Origin: Taxawa tesnikishii (nom. ined.)
Lineage: Eukaryota; Ascomycota; Dothideomycetes; Dothideales
Reading direction: 5' to 3'
Length of the DNA: 64,000 bases
Assembly (NCBI GenBank): GCA_030247885.1
Contig: JAPDRO010000007.1
Coordinates: 211,001-275,000 of the forward strand
In this document: in pieces, positions 12,760-25,191 of the stretch
Numbering within the stretch: the stretch's first letter is position 1
Layout of the letters: each line of letters opens with the position of its first letter
Made by a program: the position numbers and the translations under genes
The notes under the pieces: generated by a model
What the model was told of the DNA's origin: nothing
What the model saw: only the letters and a program-made list of their open reading frames with translations
Database searches by the model: none

Positions 12760-14320
12760 ATGGAGCAAAAAGTACGACCGCGGTTGGCGGCAAGAGCGCG
12801 CTCCTCTTCTCTTTGCGGCCGGGATACGTTCATTATATATGAAGAATACGAAGAATACCGCCCAGGTCCCGAGCAACACTCTCTGCGAAACCTATGCATG
12901 CCACGGGTTCCAACCATAGAACAAAAGCTATCAACGCCTGAAGTAGGCTCTTCCCGATTATCGACACAGCTGTCCGGTCATGGATTGTTTGCGGAGAACA
13001 GACGCTTAGGGCCTGATAGCGAGACGTCTGCTATAGGCGATCGCTCTGGAAGTGTTGGAGTTTCGGACGATGCCTCAGGAGACGCAGAAGCCTCGAACGG
13101 CGAACAGAATCTTATCACGCTGCTATGCCCAGGCGCTCCTCAGGCTGCATCTCGTGACGGTCGTATCCAGACTTGTCACCCCACTCCGGAGCAACACTCC
13201 AATGGCCCTGACAACCTAGGTACTGGTGGTGAATCTGCTCAACCATCGTCACTGGAGGGTAACACGCCATCGAACGACTATTTCAGTCCAGGGCAAGGTC
13301 CTGTCGAAGCATCCGAAGGCAAATCCAGCGAGTGGGCGAAGATGGATACCGCGGCCACTTCTGCTTCCAAACAGGCACCAACGGAACGGGACAGCAACAT
13401 CTTCTACACGTCATGGGAAGTTACCAAAGACGAGCCTGTTCTGATCAGGGGCAGTAAACGGAGCGCTGTCAACGAAAGCGTAGTGTCTGATCGTCCCATC
13501 GTGACCCTCCATGGTCCAGGCTGGAGGTGCTACATTGATCAGGAAACATTGTGCGGTTACTCCAAGTACTACGCAGCGGCCTTGAGCGGTCGCTGGGCCG
13601 AGACAAGACTCTCACTGCGACCTGTTTACGGCTCATTTGAAGTAATCCAACGCTTTCTCAGCTGGACCGTAACGGGCAGCCTTGGAAAAATGGATTTTCG
13701 TGCTCACGCGAGGCTGGCAGTCGATTTGTACATCTTTGCTGATTACTGTGACATCCCACTTCTACGACGAAACATCCTGGACGGATTCTCAGCAACCTTC
13801 GATGGGACCGGGGAGAGATGCAAGGCCCAGGGCCATGATGAGGTCCATCCGCAGTGCCGTCCGCATCAAGACATTTTCGACTACGTGTGGGACAATCTTC
13901 CGAGGGAAGCTCCACTGAGACGCTGGTTCTTCATGCTCCTCATATTCCATGGCAGTGTCTCCGAAACATGGGTCCCGGACGGTGTGCATATTGAAGGAGA
14001 ATGGTATCTGCGCAGCGGAGGCGAGTGTGCAGCCATGAGGACTGTCAAACCAGAACATCTGGAGGCTATGGCACGAATCATAGGACCAAGGTGTAAGGTG
14101 GCGTATCTCAGTCCAGACCGATGTCATTGCCACAAGCGTTTGTGCGTGTTCACGAGCACACAAGCCAGGAGGAAAAGATGGAAAGTAAGTTCATGTCCCA
14201 ACTCATGTGTCACCAACCGTTACTAATCTGGCGTAGCATGCGGAAAAAGCGCTTACCTCTGCTGGAGAAATCGGAATTGGCAAAGAAGCCACTCACGCAG
14301 CCCAATCCGCAGTCTTCTGA
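12760..14320 (+). CDS. BTB/POZ domain protein
   Basis: Exon 1 is 12760-14184. An intron (14185-14236; gtaagt donor, ttactaat branch, gtag acceptor) leads to a 27-codon second exon ending at 14320, for 502 residues. The first 240 residues are low-complexity. A fungal-type BTB fold follows at about 244-345: a beta-hairpin (PIVTLHGPGWRCYIDQETLC), the helix pair SKYYAAALSGRWAE, then FEVIQRFLSWTVTGSL and the closing helix LAVDLYIFADYCDIPLLRRNI. The C-terminal region has two Cys-rich motifs (RCHCHKRLC). BTB domains dimerise and may serve as Cul3 adaptors. No kelch or MATH partner is visible, so a specific role cannot be assigned. The upstream ATG choice is uncertain. Confidence 0.7.
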
Positions 14321-16075
14321 TGATGTGACCGGTGCGTTCCAGCAGATACCGCCAGGTGCAACTGCCAACGTGAGCGGTGCTGCTGCTGGGCACACTCAGA
14401 GCACTGGCTGGTTTGCCTTCGGAAACACCCATTGCGTTTTTCAGTGAAACTCACATCTATGCGCAAGAGGCGCTGTTCATCCCAAACCTGATTGTAAACC
14501 AATCGTTTGTCTGTTTCGTGACGACACTCGCAGCGCAGGTGCGCTCGAACGACTGTACTGTACGGGAATGCTAGTGGAGAACATGCATGCCGAATTTAGC
14601 CCATGGTTTGTGGAACAAAGTGGGGGCGAAGGGAGGGTGTCGTCAAGGCATCACTGGTGGATAGGTGTCAAGCTTGTTGGCCCATGTGGGCTTTCTGGAA
14701 AGGACTCCGCATTGCTTGTATCAGGAGTGTCGAGTGTACAAGCGTACAGCATGTCAACTATCGAGGTAGACGCATTCAGACTACGCCTTAAACCACTTAC
14801 ATTTCACATCGTCTACACATATCTAACATTGGGCCTGCCTTGAATGCAACTCTGATTGGCGCACCGACCCAACTTGTGCCGTGCTTCTTCGCTCTGTCAT
14901 ACCTTCGTTCTTGCAAGGGGGACCTTGTCTGACGTACCTATCTCCAAAGCGAGGCTTCTGTTCTCCTCTATGCTGGGTCAGTATCGGCTTTCGGTGCTTA
15001 ACGAGATGGTACATGGGTATTGCTCCTCCACCTGGTACCCCATCTTCTGGGTTTTGGACGAAAAACTCTCTTAGTAGGCCTTGACTACGAGGAGGAAGGA
15101 GAAATGGATGCTCAGTTGAAACGGCAAATTTCGATTTGTGCGTTTGGGTTTCGATGCTTGCTGAAGGGAAGATGATGCGGTCGTTTTTCTGCCTAGACCA
15201 CAAAGAGCAGAGCGCGAACGGTAGGAGTGGAGGTAAACCCTTCCAGTAATTCCGTGATATACGCTCGAGATGAATTAGCTATGGAGACTTTAGCAGGACT
15301 AACGATGGAAAGCCAAACGCATAGTGTGGTGAGCGATCATGCGTGTCTTCCAGCTCGACTTACACGACCCTCAGCTATCGACTCGGACATGCAACCGTGT
15401 CAATTGCTCTGGCGATGTCTCCCTCAGATCTGCCTACATCGTTCAACTGCATATATCAAAAGACTTTTTGATCATTTTATCTACTTGTATAGAATGACAG
15501 TCTTACTATATACCATAACCCTTAAGATTGAAGACAGCTAATAGAGGTCTGAGAACTTTGTTGGTACTTACTTACACCAATTACAAAGCAAGTTGGAGCA
15601 TATTTAGGGTGGAGCATGACTCAGTCAGAGTTAGATACAGATGTCTCCATAGTAGGGGAATTAAACGTTGGAATACTATACACAAGTGTACTATGTTACA
15701 CGTTTTTGAGTTATACACTAGTTTCCCTTTTCGGCCGAGTACGAGCGACCGCAAATCAGCTCAAGCGACAGGCGGTCTTCATTGCAGGCGGTCTTCGTTG
15801 CAGGCGGTCGATGCGAGACCTCCGTTTTGGGTTCCAGGACCATGTGACGTCTCTAGAGGACAGAAAGTGGCCAGCAGAGCGGGGAGCTTCATACACGCTG
15901 CGAGCCGCATCCGTGATTGTCTCAACGCGGCAGAGCATCAGAGCAGGAGCGCGATGACCTCGCATCTGCCGCTAGCCCGACTGTATGAAGGGCCACGGCC
16001 AGACGTGTACGGCAGGTAGACCAAGCGATTTCCTTCTCGCTGCTGACTTGCAGCTGGAGTCCGTCAGAACTGTTC
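14321..16075. other. Intergenic, partly AT-rich, no gene seen
   Basis: The 15440-15740 part is richer in A and T and in TA steps than its surroundings and may be an old repeat remnant, but no transposase-like frame or terminal repeat was found. The remainder shows only short overlapping frames. Confidence 0.35.
15769..15810. repeat. 16-bp minisatellite, about 2.6 copies
   Basis: Unit CAGGCGGTCTTCRTTG repeated head to tail, with one A/G difference between the first two units and a partial third. Confidence 0.75.
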
Positions 16076-18453
16076 TTAGCTAAAGTTAAATTCCGTGCCA
16101 GTGTTGTCAAGACTTCCAGCCCACAGATCTTCGTTGATCAGCATCGGTGCACACCCCGCCATCCACGTGGCAGCATCCCAAGCAGGCTCGAGGAAGAAGT
16201 CCGTCTGAGGCTGAACCGTATCTGTGCTGCAACCGCGAAGATCGTTGCCGCAAAGACTGAGTATCACATCGCGGCATCTCGGCGCGCTTGGGTTTATCGT
16301 GGCCATTGAGTGCACGATTTCCAAGGCGGATTCGATCTGGAAACGCCACTCAGGTGCTAATGCAGACTGTGGTTTGCTCCGCAAGCAGTGGACCGGGATC
16401 AGCGCTGCCTGAAAGAGAAAGTAACTGCACAGGTCAGCGTTTGCAACATCGCACTGGAGGCCGAGAAAGCTCACAGCACGTAGAAGGAAGTCAACCTTGA
16501 CTGGTAGTTTGATTTCCAGAAGCTTTGAATGTGAGTGATGCTCTCCGAGGCGGCCTGTAAGCATCGGTCGGTAGCTACTTGCTCGTCCCACGGAAGATCT
16601 TGTGCTCCAGCTTGCAACGCCCATCGGACGAGGAATGGCCTGAACATGATGATTCTCAGATTGCGAAATCTCCACGAATTGATCCCATGGACAAGGCTAT
16701 ATTTCGGTTTCAGTGTCGAGCCGGCATGGTCGACGAAGTACTGCGGGACTTTGCCCACCCATGAGCTAACAATTGTGTCATCGAACACTAAAAGCTGCTC
16801 GGCTCTGGGTGGTGGATTGCTGATGACTCGGTTGTATATCTTCATAGTGTGCAAATGATAGGACGACTGCTCCCGGATGTACGTGCAAACAGTGGCCTCG
16901 TCGGTTTCGAGTGGCTGAGTGTACAAGCCAGGATGTAGTTGCTTACAATCAATGAGTATCAGTCGGTGGTAGTTGGAAAAACTCGACTCACTTCTTCATG
17001 TAAATTCGAGGGCAATCCGGCATCCACTCCCTCTTGCGGCCACGTCAGTGGTCGGCTGTATGTGATAGTGGCGCCAACGTCAAGAACGCACAGCGACCAC
17101 CAGATTCTTCTGCGCATCTCTCGAGCAAGGGTGGACATCTTTTTACCAGCGAGCTCCTTGTGCAGCCCCAGTCCGATGGCAAGGCGTAGAGCAAGCCCAC
17201 CATAGCTGTAGCCACTGTTTGGCTTGTTGCGCTTCTGTAAATAATGTGCCATCAAACCAAAGATCTGGACCATCGCCAGATTCCCCACCTCGAGACAGTT
17301 CATCGACAAATTCTGCTGGGCCGTCCTAAAGATCGCCACGTCTGTGTTATCATGGAAACTAGTGCTGGACGCGAACGCCCCAGCAGCTGCAACAAGGTTC
17401 ACCAGTACCATCCATGTACCTTGGCTTGGGCGAGGTGTTGTGCTTGCGTATTGAGCTCGGAATGTTGGCTCGTGCAAAGCGGGGAAAGTGGGATGGTAGA
17501 GACTGAAATACGCATCCACGAAAGCATCGGACATGGCTCGCGTGACTAGCGCTTGTGCGTGCACGTCTGACGTCGCCGCAGTCTCCTGAGATTGTCTCAG
17601 CAGCTGCAGCATATGACACTGCCGCTGGCTCCGCGAGGCTGGATCCCAGGCGGGGCCGCTTGCCGTTTCCATCCACATAGTGCGCAGGTGAGACGCCCCA
17701 GATGCAGTACCAAGATAGCCATAGTTGGCAGCATCTACAGTCAATGTGGCCATGCCATCCATGATCTTTTGACGCCTTCTTCGTCGCCCATAGATCGAGC
17801 TGCAGGATTGCTGGAGCCGAGACCGGCAGAGGATCTCTCCTGTTCGTCCCATTCGAATTCTTCCTCGTCGGAGTAATCGGCTGTTTGATACACTCCTTCA
17901 TTTGGCTCCAGCTGTTCAGTAGAAGGGCTAGCCCCGGGTCCACTGGAAACGAGCCATCCGAGCGTCGCTGGGAAGGGCGGAGAATAGTTTGCTTGAGCGT
18001 CATACTGCTGGTGGTTGTATGAATGATATGTTTGCCCGGAATCCGGTGTGACTTGTCGGGTCGTCGCATCCTCCGCCGATCGTACCGGCGGCAACACTGG
18101 GACTTCTCCGGACACGTTCTGATCCAGGAGGTGGGTGACTTGTTCTTCCGTGAATATTCTCCTCAGGATATCTTCGGCTCGCTGGAGCCGATACTCGACC
18201 TCGGTGAGATGTCTGTAGAAATGTTAAACCAGCGTTGTTAGAATCGCGGGGCTGCCTCGACAGACTTTCTCGTCAAAGGCGTACGGCTGTTCTTGTCGTA
18301 GAGACAGTGTCGCCTGTAACGTCTGCATGTGGAGCACTCCGGGATTTTGTGATCGCAATTAGCCTTCCTCCGTCTGCATTCTTTGCAGGCTAAATTATCA
18401 TCGCAATGCGCAGGTCTTTTCACCAAGCCAGCGTGCGCAATGTGAGTTGCCAT
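16076..18453 (-). CDS. Zn2Cys6 transcription factor with fungal-specific regulatory domain
   Basis: The start at 18453 opens a Zn2Cys6 cluster with six Cys at residues 23, 26, 33, 40, 43 and 50, followed by a basic linker and a short coiled-coil-like helix (HLTEVEYRLQRAEDIL). Introns read on the minus strand are 18265-18213 (weak gtctgt donor), 16991-16915 and 16474-16425. The frame breaks once, at the T4 run 17767-17770 (A4 on the coding strand); one extra base gives VKKIMDGMATLTVD and 732 residues overall. The middle domain has the family signature (FVDAYFSLYHPTFPALHEPTF, LRLAIGLGLHKE, RRRIWWSLCVLD). It sits 0.6 kb upstream of a transporter on the same strand and next to a dehydrogenase, so it is probably their pathway regulator. 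That link is inferred from position only. Confidence 0.85.
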
Positions 18454-19061
18454 CTTGCCTGAAAAATCCGCGGCGCAAAGACGTCGGCGTTATCAGGGCT
18501 GAGGGTGACAGTCACCCATCAATGCATCCGTGCTTTGTGCAACAACCACTCTGGGATGATGGTGTGATGTGGCGTGGCAGATCTGGCCGAGGCATCTCGG
18601 AACAGGACGCCACCTCGACCGTTCCCCTCGAAACTACACGTTCAGCTGCAAGATGCGATTCAGTGCGCGTTGTGGAGGATGACCCACCGAAAACCTTCTA
18701 GAAGGCGTTTTATCGAAGCTCTTAGTTAACCACGAAAAAGTGGCATTGTAGCGTGACTAGTATATGATAGTATTTATAGGTATTTGGAAAGAACAGGTCA
18801 CTAACAGAACGCAACAGGGCTATTTCTAATAGTAATATATTTTGATTTCCCCAATTTGATCCCCCAATTTGACCCCAACGTCCTTTAAGATTATTCTGAA
18901 GGGGAACACGGCGGGAGGTCTGGAACAGGGGAATGCGCTTTGCCACAAACGTGCAATTGAACGTTTCCATAGTTACATCGGTATCAGTGAAACTATCCCC
19001 GCATGTTCTTGAACTCCGACTCCGTATTCGCGCTATCCGCGCTATTCCCCATCGAACCCCA
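18454..19061. other. Spacer between regulator and transporter
   Basis: Promoter side of the regulator and 3' side of the transporter. Contains an AT-rich patch (18740-18900) with two near-identical CCCCAATTTGA segments. No gene seen. Confidence 0.45.
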
Positions 19062-20719
19062 CTACAGCAAGAACCTGAAACCCTTCTGAGGTCCGGATCC
19101 ATTCCCGGTTGCGGCAGCACCCATAGGAACGCCGGGCACGAACTCTCCACGATCCAGCTTCCTGTTCAACCGACCGAGCCAAATCCGCAGAACAAGAGCT
19201 GCGCAGATGGAAAGAACTGCAGTAGCGCAATTCATAGCGAACGCAAGAGTGTAACGAGGACCCATAAAGCTCTGGTACATGTAGCTGGCGTAGATGCTAG
19301 TTGTGTTGCTAAGGCAGTTGATCAGAGCGAGAGAGGCTGCGCGCTTGGATTGCGGTCTCAGGAGGGTGTTCGAGATCCAAGCAAGAGTGACTACAAACGA
19401 CATGTAGAAGGAAGCTGGCATGAGCATCATAGCGACATATCTGGGTGCCGTCGCGGTAGTTGCGGCTGCTAGGATGAACGCGACGACGGAAACGCAAAGT
19501 GGTAGGACGATGTGATAGAATCGCTCGCCGGTCTTGTCCGCATGCCAGGCGTTAAAGGATGCCGTGATGAAGGCCAGTACGTACGGTGGCGCCGTAAGGA
19601 GAAGAGTGTTGATATGGTTGTATCCAAGAGTGGCGACTACAGTAGGGAAGAAGTTTGTGACACTTGCACTGGAAGTGATTCCAAACAGGACGGCCAGGAG
19701 AACGTATGTCTTGGGATCCTTGAGAGCGAGCACGAAGCCATGGAAGAAGCCGTGCTGCTCATCCTCGGTTTCAGCTTCGCCAACATCTGCGCGAAGGCGG
19801 TAGATCGCCAACTGGCGTTCCTGTTCATTGAGCCATCCGGTCGTGTGTGGGAAGTTTGGAAGGACAAAGTAAGCGACGCAAGCGATCACGACAGTGGCGC
19901 CTCCCTCAAGGATGAACATCCAACGCCATGCGCTCAGACCTCGAACGTTGTCCATGCCTTTCGATATTCCAGCAGCGATGAGTCCGGAAAATGCTCCCGA
20001 AATCAGCGATCCAGAATACAGCAAGGCAGTCCGCAAGGCGAGTTCTTTTCTGGTGTACCAGCATGACAGGAAGAAAAGACAACCGGGCTGGCAGAGGTCA
20101 GCGAAGCCCATTGCACATAGAGGGAAGCACTCACGAAGTAGGCAGCCTCGACGAAACCAAGGCAGAATCGAATAGCCACGACTGATGCGTATGAGTGACA
20201 CGCAGCGATCGCGCCTGAGATGATTCCCCAGATAATCATGACCGTAGGAAGGTAGAGGGCAGGCTTGCCGAATTTGCTCAGAATCAGGTTGGATGGTACC
20301 TGCATGATGATATAACCAACGAAGAGGATGCTAACGCAGGTCTGTTACGAGTCAATCAGTCTGCGTTTGCGACAGAAGATGAGGTGAGGGAAACGGCATA
20401 CGCTGAATTGGGTCGAGGTCATTCCAAGCTCTTCCTGCATGCCGACTTCTCCTGCCAGCCTCGCGCTCGCAATGTTGTTGCGATCCAGATAGTTCATGAT
20501 ATACATGATCACTAGCAAGGGCAGCAGACGGAGATCGATCCTCCGCACCAGCTTCTTCTCGAGCACGGAACGCTCATCTTCCGACAAGCCTTGGAGCAAC
20601 TCTGGCAGTTGTGGTCCAGCGTGGATTGGCACCGTGTTTTCGTGAAAGATTGCTGCGTCTTTCTTCTCGTAGTTGCTGGAAACGCTAGCCGAGCGCCGGT
20701 CGCTGTTGAGGTGAGCCAT
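19062..20719 (-). CDS. Dal5-family MFS carboxylate transporter
   Basis: Three exons: 20719-20402, 20341-20135 and 20087-19062, with introns of 60 and 47 bp (gtatgc...acag, gtgagt...ccag). The sum is 516 residues, the normal length for the anion:cation symporter group that includes allantoate, nicotinate and pantothenate permeases. The N-terminal tail ends in the family motif RRIDLRLLPLLVIMYIMNYLDRNN (split here: RRIDLRLLPLL, then MNYLDRNN). Twelve hydrophobic segments follow, with FCLGFVEAAYFPG and LSAWRWMFILEGG in the usual places. A plasma membrane location is expected. The ATG at 20719 is preferred over one 99 bp upstream because a TATA box lies between them and the alternative. The gene shares a 1.1-kb divergent promoter with the 6PGDH-like gene; substrate is unknown. 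Confidence 0.9.
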
Positions 20720-21836
20720 TGGTATGGTTTTTGATAAAGAAACCTGGGGAGAGCGGTGGGGATGCGGAGGTCTCACCCATGGGGCATTCACGTTTTTATA
20801 TCCCATCACACGATGCATGTGTAGGCAAGTCGGCGCTTCGAGTCATGAACGGCCAATTCTGGAACCCTGGTCTGGAGGCCGTTGCACAGTATCGGTTGAC
20901 TGTCGACCTGGTGGGTCAAAACCGGCGTGTAGGGTGACACTCGCCCGTCCGTGCGTCGCTATGGTCGAACTTGGAAGACTGCTGGAGCTGGTGCCAAGCC
21001 TTTTGCGGCTTACCGCGGCCCTTCCATCGATATTTCGATGCGACACGCCGATGTTTTTCCGGCTGAGGCGGCGGAAGTGACCGTCAATTCCAAGCAATTC
21101 CAAGACACTACAACAGTGGGCTTCCAGTATCTGGTCAAGGGGTGCCTTGCGGACGATACAATGAGCCAGGCGTAAGCACCACTCGAGACCCACAAGCTTT
21201 TCTCCCGTATCTGCCACGGTCTTGCTGATCGAATCTGCCGTTGGCGTCCGTGAGTCGTATTGACATGGAAGAAGGCACCCGGGCATGTGTGCTCCTTGCC
21301 ATCTAGCTGGACCCGATGCAGATGGCAGTAAACGCGCGTATGGCTCCCACCACGGCCAAGACTTTCTCCTTGATTATGGTTCTAGATGGCTTTTCAGCGG
21401 CGAGCCGTCGGAAGCTGTTAGGGGCGCTAGAAGCACCCAACCCTCTTCTACCGCTAAGTCATGCGCCACTCGATCCACGAGATGCCACGTTCTGAGTCAA
21501 GTCAACCAGGGCTTCCTGGACCTTCTCTAGGACCAATCAAGGGGCTGGGCTGCCCTAGAGAACGCAAGCCCTCTCCGACATGTTTCCCTTCGCTTTTGTG
21601 GTAGGGTCACAGTCGACCAAGTCAGTAGTGATCCCATATGCGCACCTGTGTCGTCCTCACGGAGCGAGAGGGTAACAGTCAACTGCGCTGCCGGGTATGG
21701 CCACTGCGAACACTTTTTCCTATAAGATGGTATAGTTTGGCTCCTCGTCATTCTGCTGTTCCATTGCCCGCACGACTCTTGCAGCTTAGCACATCTCCGA
21801 TTTTGATCATCTTACAAACAATCGCTGATACCCAAA
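20720..21836. promoter_or_regulatory. Divergent promoter region of transporter and 6PGDH-like gene
   Basis: The 1.1-kb stretch separates the two start codons. It holds a CGG-N4-CCG inverted pair at 21006-21015, the kind of site bound by Zn2Cys6 dimers, and a TATAAGA at 21721-21727 about 110 bp before the dehydrogenase ATG. Short open frames inside it have no domain. Binding by the neighbouring regulator is a guess. Confidence 0.45.
20793..20800 (-). promoter_or_regulatory. TATA box of the MFS transporter
   Basis: TATAAAAA on the minus strand, 74-81 bp before the chosen ATG at 20719. Confidence 0.55.
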
Positions 21837-23492
21837 ATGGTACACCTGACCGACAGCGTTTCGTCAGACGGCACCGGTTCCTTGAACCGCCGCGTCGAGA
21901 AGGTATCCGGGCATGAATCTACCCATCCCAAGGTTCGCAGTCCAACTAATCCATAATCAAGATTGGAGTCATCGGCACAGGAGTGATGGGTTCCATGTTT
22001 GCTCTCCTGTTAGCCTCGAACGGGATAACAGTCTACATCCACGACCGTTCAGAACAAAGCATGCAAAACACCGCCACTAAAGCGAAAGCGTCCGGCCTCT
22101 CGGGCAATGTAATCCTGTGCCATGATTACGATAGTCTCTGCGAATCTCTTGGCTCACCCAAAGTCTTCATATTCAGTCTGCCTCATGGCGGGCCTGGAAA
22201 CGCTGTCGTGCAGACTCTGTCACCCTACCTCCGAGCAGGCGACATCATCGTCGACGCCTCGAACGAAGACTATCGAGTCACGCAGAAGCGACAAGCAATC
22301 CTCGAGCCCTTCGACGTACACTACATCGGCATGGGCATCTCCGGTGGTTTCAATGGCGCACGCTACGGACCGGCCATGATGCCTGGCGGCTCTACGTACG
22401 CAGTCGAGATGTTGCTTCCGCTCTTGGAAAAGATAGCAGCCAGGGATGGACAAGGAAGACCTTGCGTGGCGCGCATTGGCTCGGGAGGAAGTGGACATTA
22501 TGTCAAGATGATTCACAATGGCATTGAACACGGCATTATGTCCACACTGTGCGAGGCATGGGAGCTGATGAGCAGGTGCCTAGGCATGACCGGCGACAAC
22601 ATTGCCAAGGTGTTCGACTCGTGGTGTGAAGATGGTCCTTTGGTGTGTGCACAAACAAATCCTCTAATCTACCCTGGCTTGCTGACATGACCGAGAAAAA
22701 CAATTTTCTTGTCGAAATAAGTGGGCCGGTCTGCAGGACCAGAGACCGCAGATCCAACTACCTCCTGGCCACCATCCATGATGCTGTAGTCCAAGACGCC
22801 AACGATAGTGAAGGCACAGGCGTCTGGGCAAACGAAGAAGCCATCACCGCCCATGTTCCTGCCCCTCTCTCTCCGCGGCGCACAACTTACGCCTCGCGTC
22901 CTCGGATATGGCTCAACGCGCGACCATAAGGCCGTACCTTGGTATAATGGAAACGGAAAAGATGCACCTTTCGGACAAAGCGCAGTCGCAATTCCTTCTC
23001 AAACTCCACGATGCAGTATTTGCATCCGTGCTTGCTTGTTTTGCACAAGGGCTGGACCTTATGGCCAGAGCCGATGAGCGCGAGGGGTGGAATCTGGATT
23101 TCGTCAGCGTTATCAACGTCTGGAGGGCCGGGTGCATCATCCGATCGGACTACGTTGCTGATTTACTCGAGCGGCACTACAAGAGGGCCATGACGGCGGA
23201 GAGCAAGGACAAGGCACATCCACTCTGTGGGGATGAGATCTCGAGAGATCTGAGGAGATGTCTGCCTGCGTTGAAGACGGTGCTCATTGCGGGCCTGGAA
23301 TTCAATGCGCATATGCCTTGTTTGAGCGCGAGTTTGGAGTACCTGAAGTACATGGCTTGCACGAATCTGCCGACGAGCTTTATGGAGGCGCAGCTGGATT
23401 GTTTCGGCGCGCATGGATACGATCTCAAGAGTGAGGTTGTGCAGAGGTTTGCGAAGGGCAGGCATCACAACAGCTGGTCTGTTGCCGCTTGA
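21837..23492 (+). CDS. 6-phosphogluconate dehydrogenase-like enzyme with altered substrate site
   Basis: Exons 21837-21902, 21962-22642 and 22696-23492; introns are gtatcc...caag with an actaat branch, and gtgtgt...cgag with gctgac. The frame breaks at the C4 run 22862-22865; one extra C reads HVPAPSLSAAHNLRLASSD and gives 514 residues. The Rossmann motif is GVIGTGVMGS, then SGGFNGARYGP, GHYVKMIHNGIEHG and the all-helical C-terminal domain with INVWRAGCIIRSDY and FGAHGYD. The catalytic Lys, His and Asn of the KMIHN motif are present. Several residues that bind the 6-phosphate in classical enzymes differ: GTGKW is GTGVW, IEYG is IEHG, and Arg before DYFGAH is Leu. It is probably an NAD(P)-dependent beta-hydroxyacid oxidative decarboxylase acting on a different sugar acid. 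Its neighbours, a carboxylate transporter and regulator, fit this. Confidence 0.8.
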
Positions 23493-23581
23493 TTTCGTCT
23501 GTATGTCTTTTCATCCTGAGCATCAGTAGGAACTTCCCAGTTCCTATTCTCAATCCGTACCTGTAATGGCAGTGCTTCTAG

Positions 23582-23625
23582 TAACGTAAACCGCGGGGAA
23601 GTCGATCAGGTGGGGTAGTCGATCA
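23582..23625 (+). repeat. Left terminal inverted repeat of pogo element (with TA target site)
   Basis: These 44 bases are the exact reverse complement of 25769-25812. The outer TA is the target duplication typical of Tc1/mariner/pogo elements, leaving a 42-bp TIR that starts ACGTAAACCGCGGGGAAG. Confidence 0.95.
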
Positions 23626-24893
23626 CTCAAACGCGACCTCCCATTGTTCTACTACTATTATTACCAACTATGAGTGCTTCTACGTCTAGCAAACGAGCCT
23701 ATACTGAAGCCGATGTCCAGAATGCTGTCTCTGCCTTAGAAAACAAGGAATATAAGTTAGTTCGCAAGGCTGCCACCGCATATAGCATCCCCTTTACTAC
23801 TCTATAGAACTGCATGGCTGGACGAACTTCACGCGCAACCGCGCACGAAACAGAGCAGATCCTTTCAAATGCGGAAGAAAAGACTTTAGTGCGATGGATT
23901 ACACGTCTTACACGTACCGGCTTTCCTACTTCGCCTACGTTAGTTGTACAAATGGCGGAGGAAATCTAACGCGGACGCGTACAACTATCGAAGACTTCGC
24001 GACCTTCTCCTCGACCGATTGGCGAGAAGTAGCTTAACCGCTTTAAGACTCGTCATCCGGAGATCGCAAGCATCTAGACACGCTAGATAGATAGTGCGCG
24101 CTTTAACGCGACAAACTATAATGGCGTGAAGAGATAGTTTGACGCGGTAACGGAGCTTTTATAGAACATAACTACCCTCCGGAGCGCGTCTATAATATAA
24201 GTAAGTCTAGCTTTGCTATCGGAGCGAGCCAAACGTTAAGAGCTTTAATTAACATACGCGAGGTAGCTAGTTAGAAGTAGATCGGAAGTAGATAAGAGTA
24301 GATAACGGCGATCGAGTATATAAGCGCTACTAAGGAAGCTATACTTCCCTTAATTATCTTCAAGGCTAAACATACTAATATAGCGTAGGTACCTATATAT
24401 ACGCCTTTAGACTAGAGGTTCTCGACTAGTAGTAGTAAATAGACGTCTAATAGTTATAGTTTATAGTAACTAACTATAGTTTTTAAGCCTTTAACGTAAC
24501 TAGAAGACCCTATAGCGCGGCGGCTTTTAATTATAGACGACTATAGTAGCTATATAACCGCAAAAGTAATCGCCTTCTATATAGAGAATGCGATTAACTT
24601 AATTATCTTACCGCCTTATTACTTATATATACTCTAACTACTTAATATTAGCGTATTTACGCCGCTTAAGCGCGCGCTAGCTTTAGAGACCGACGCCGCT
24701 TTACGAGTAGACTTAGGCCGTATATCGCGCGTAAAGTAGACGGAGATATATATCCGCGTAAGGGTAAAGGCGCTTACTACTCGTAATATTCTCGGAGGAT
24801 AAAAGGGCGTAGGCCTTATACTACTAAGCCCTATAATAGTACTCGATAAGCTACCTACGAAGCTAACTATTACGGATATATAACCTTATATAC

Positions 24894-24969
24894 TGTTAAC
24901 ATGTATCACCCTACCTAAGGTATACAAGAGTAGATGCTCACGTGACATCACTTTTGTCACAAGTTAAAA
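24894..24969 (+). repeat. Left 76-bp direct terminal repeat
   Basis: Identical to 25192-25267 except one C/A difference at the fourteenth base. Contains CTCACGTGACATCACTTTTG, with an E-box-like CACGTG. Confidence 0.9.
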
Positions 24970-25056
24970 GGTTATGAGCCCGGGTTAGCGCGTTGGTTAA
25001 ATCGTGATCTCGATGTACGACAGAAGGTCACGAGTTCGATTCCCACCTGAGTTGTG
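24970..25056 (+). other. tRNA-like sequence with Pol III A and B boxes
   Basis: TAGCGCGTTGG at 24986-24996 resembles the A box, and AGTTCGATTCC at 25033-25043 differs from the B-box consensus by one base; their spacing is tRNA-like. The acceptor and T stems do not pair well, so this is a tRNA-derived promoter rather than a functional tRNA gene. Confidence 0.65.
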
Positions 25057-25191
25057 GCAGAAGCGCGTAAACTCCCAAACGGGAGTAGAGCCTCGGCAAG
25101 CCGCGGAGTCGGCCAATAAGCCCGGAAGGTTGCGAGCCTCGAATCCATTAGCGACGTTGCACGCTTGTACCCCTTACTAGGGTTAGGGGAG

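Noticed and set aside
24970-25056. A functional tRNA gene
   Set aside because: A and B boxes exist, but acceptor and T stems do not pair, and the sequence sits inside a repeat element.
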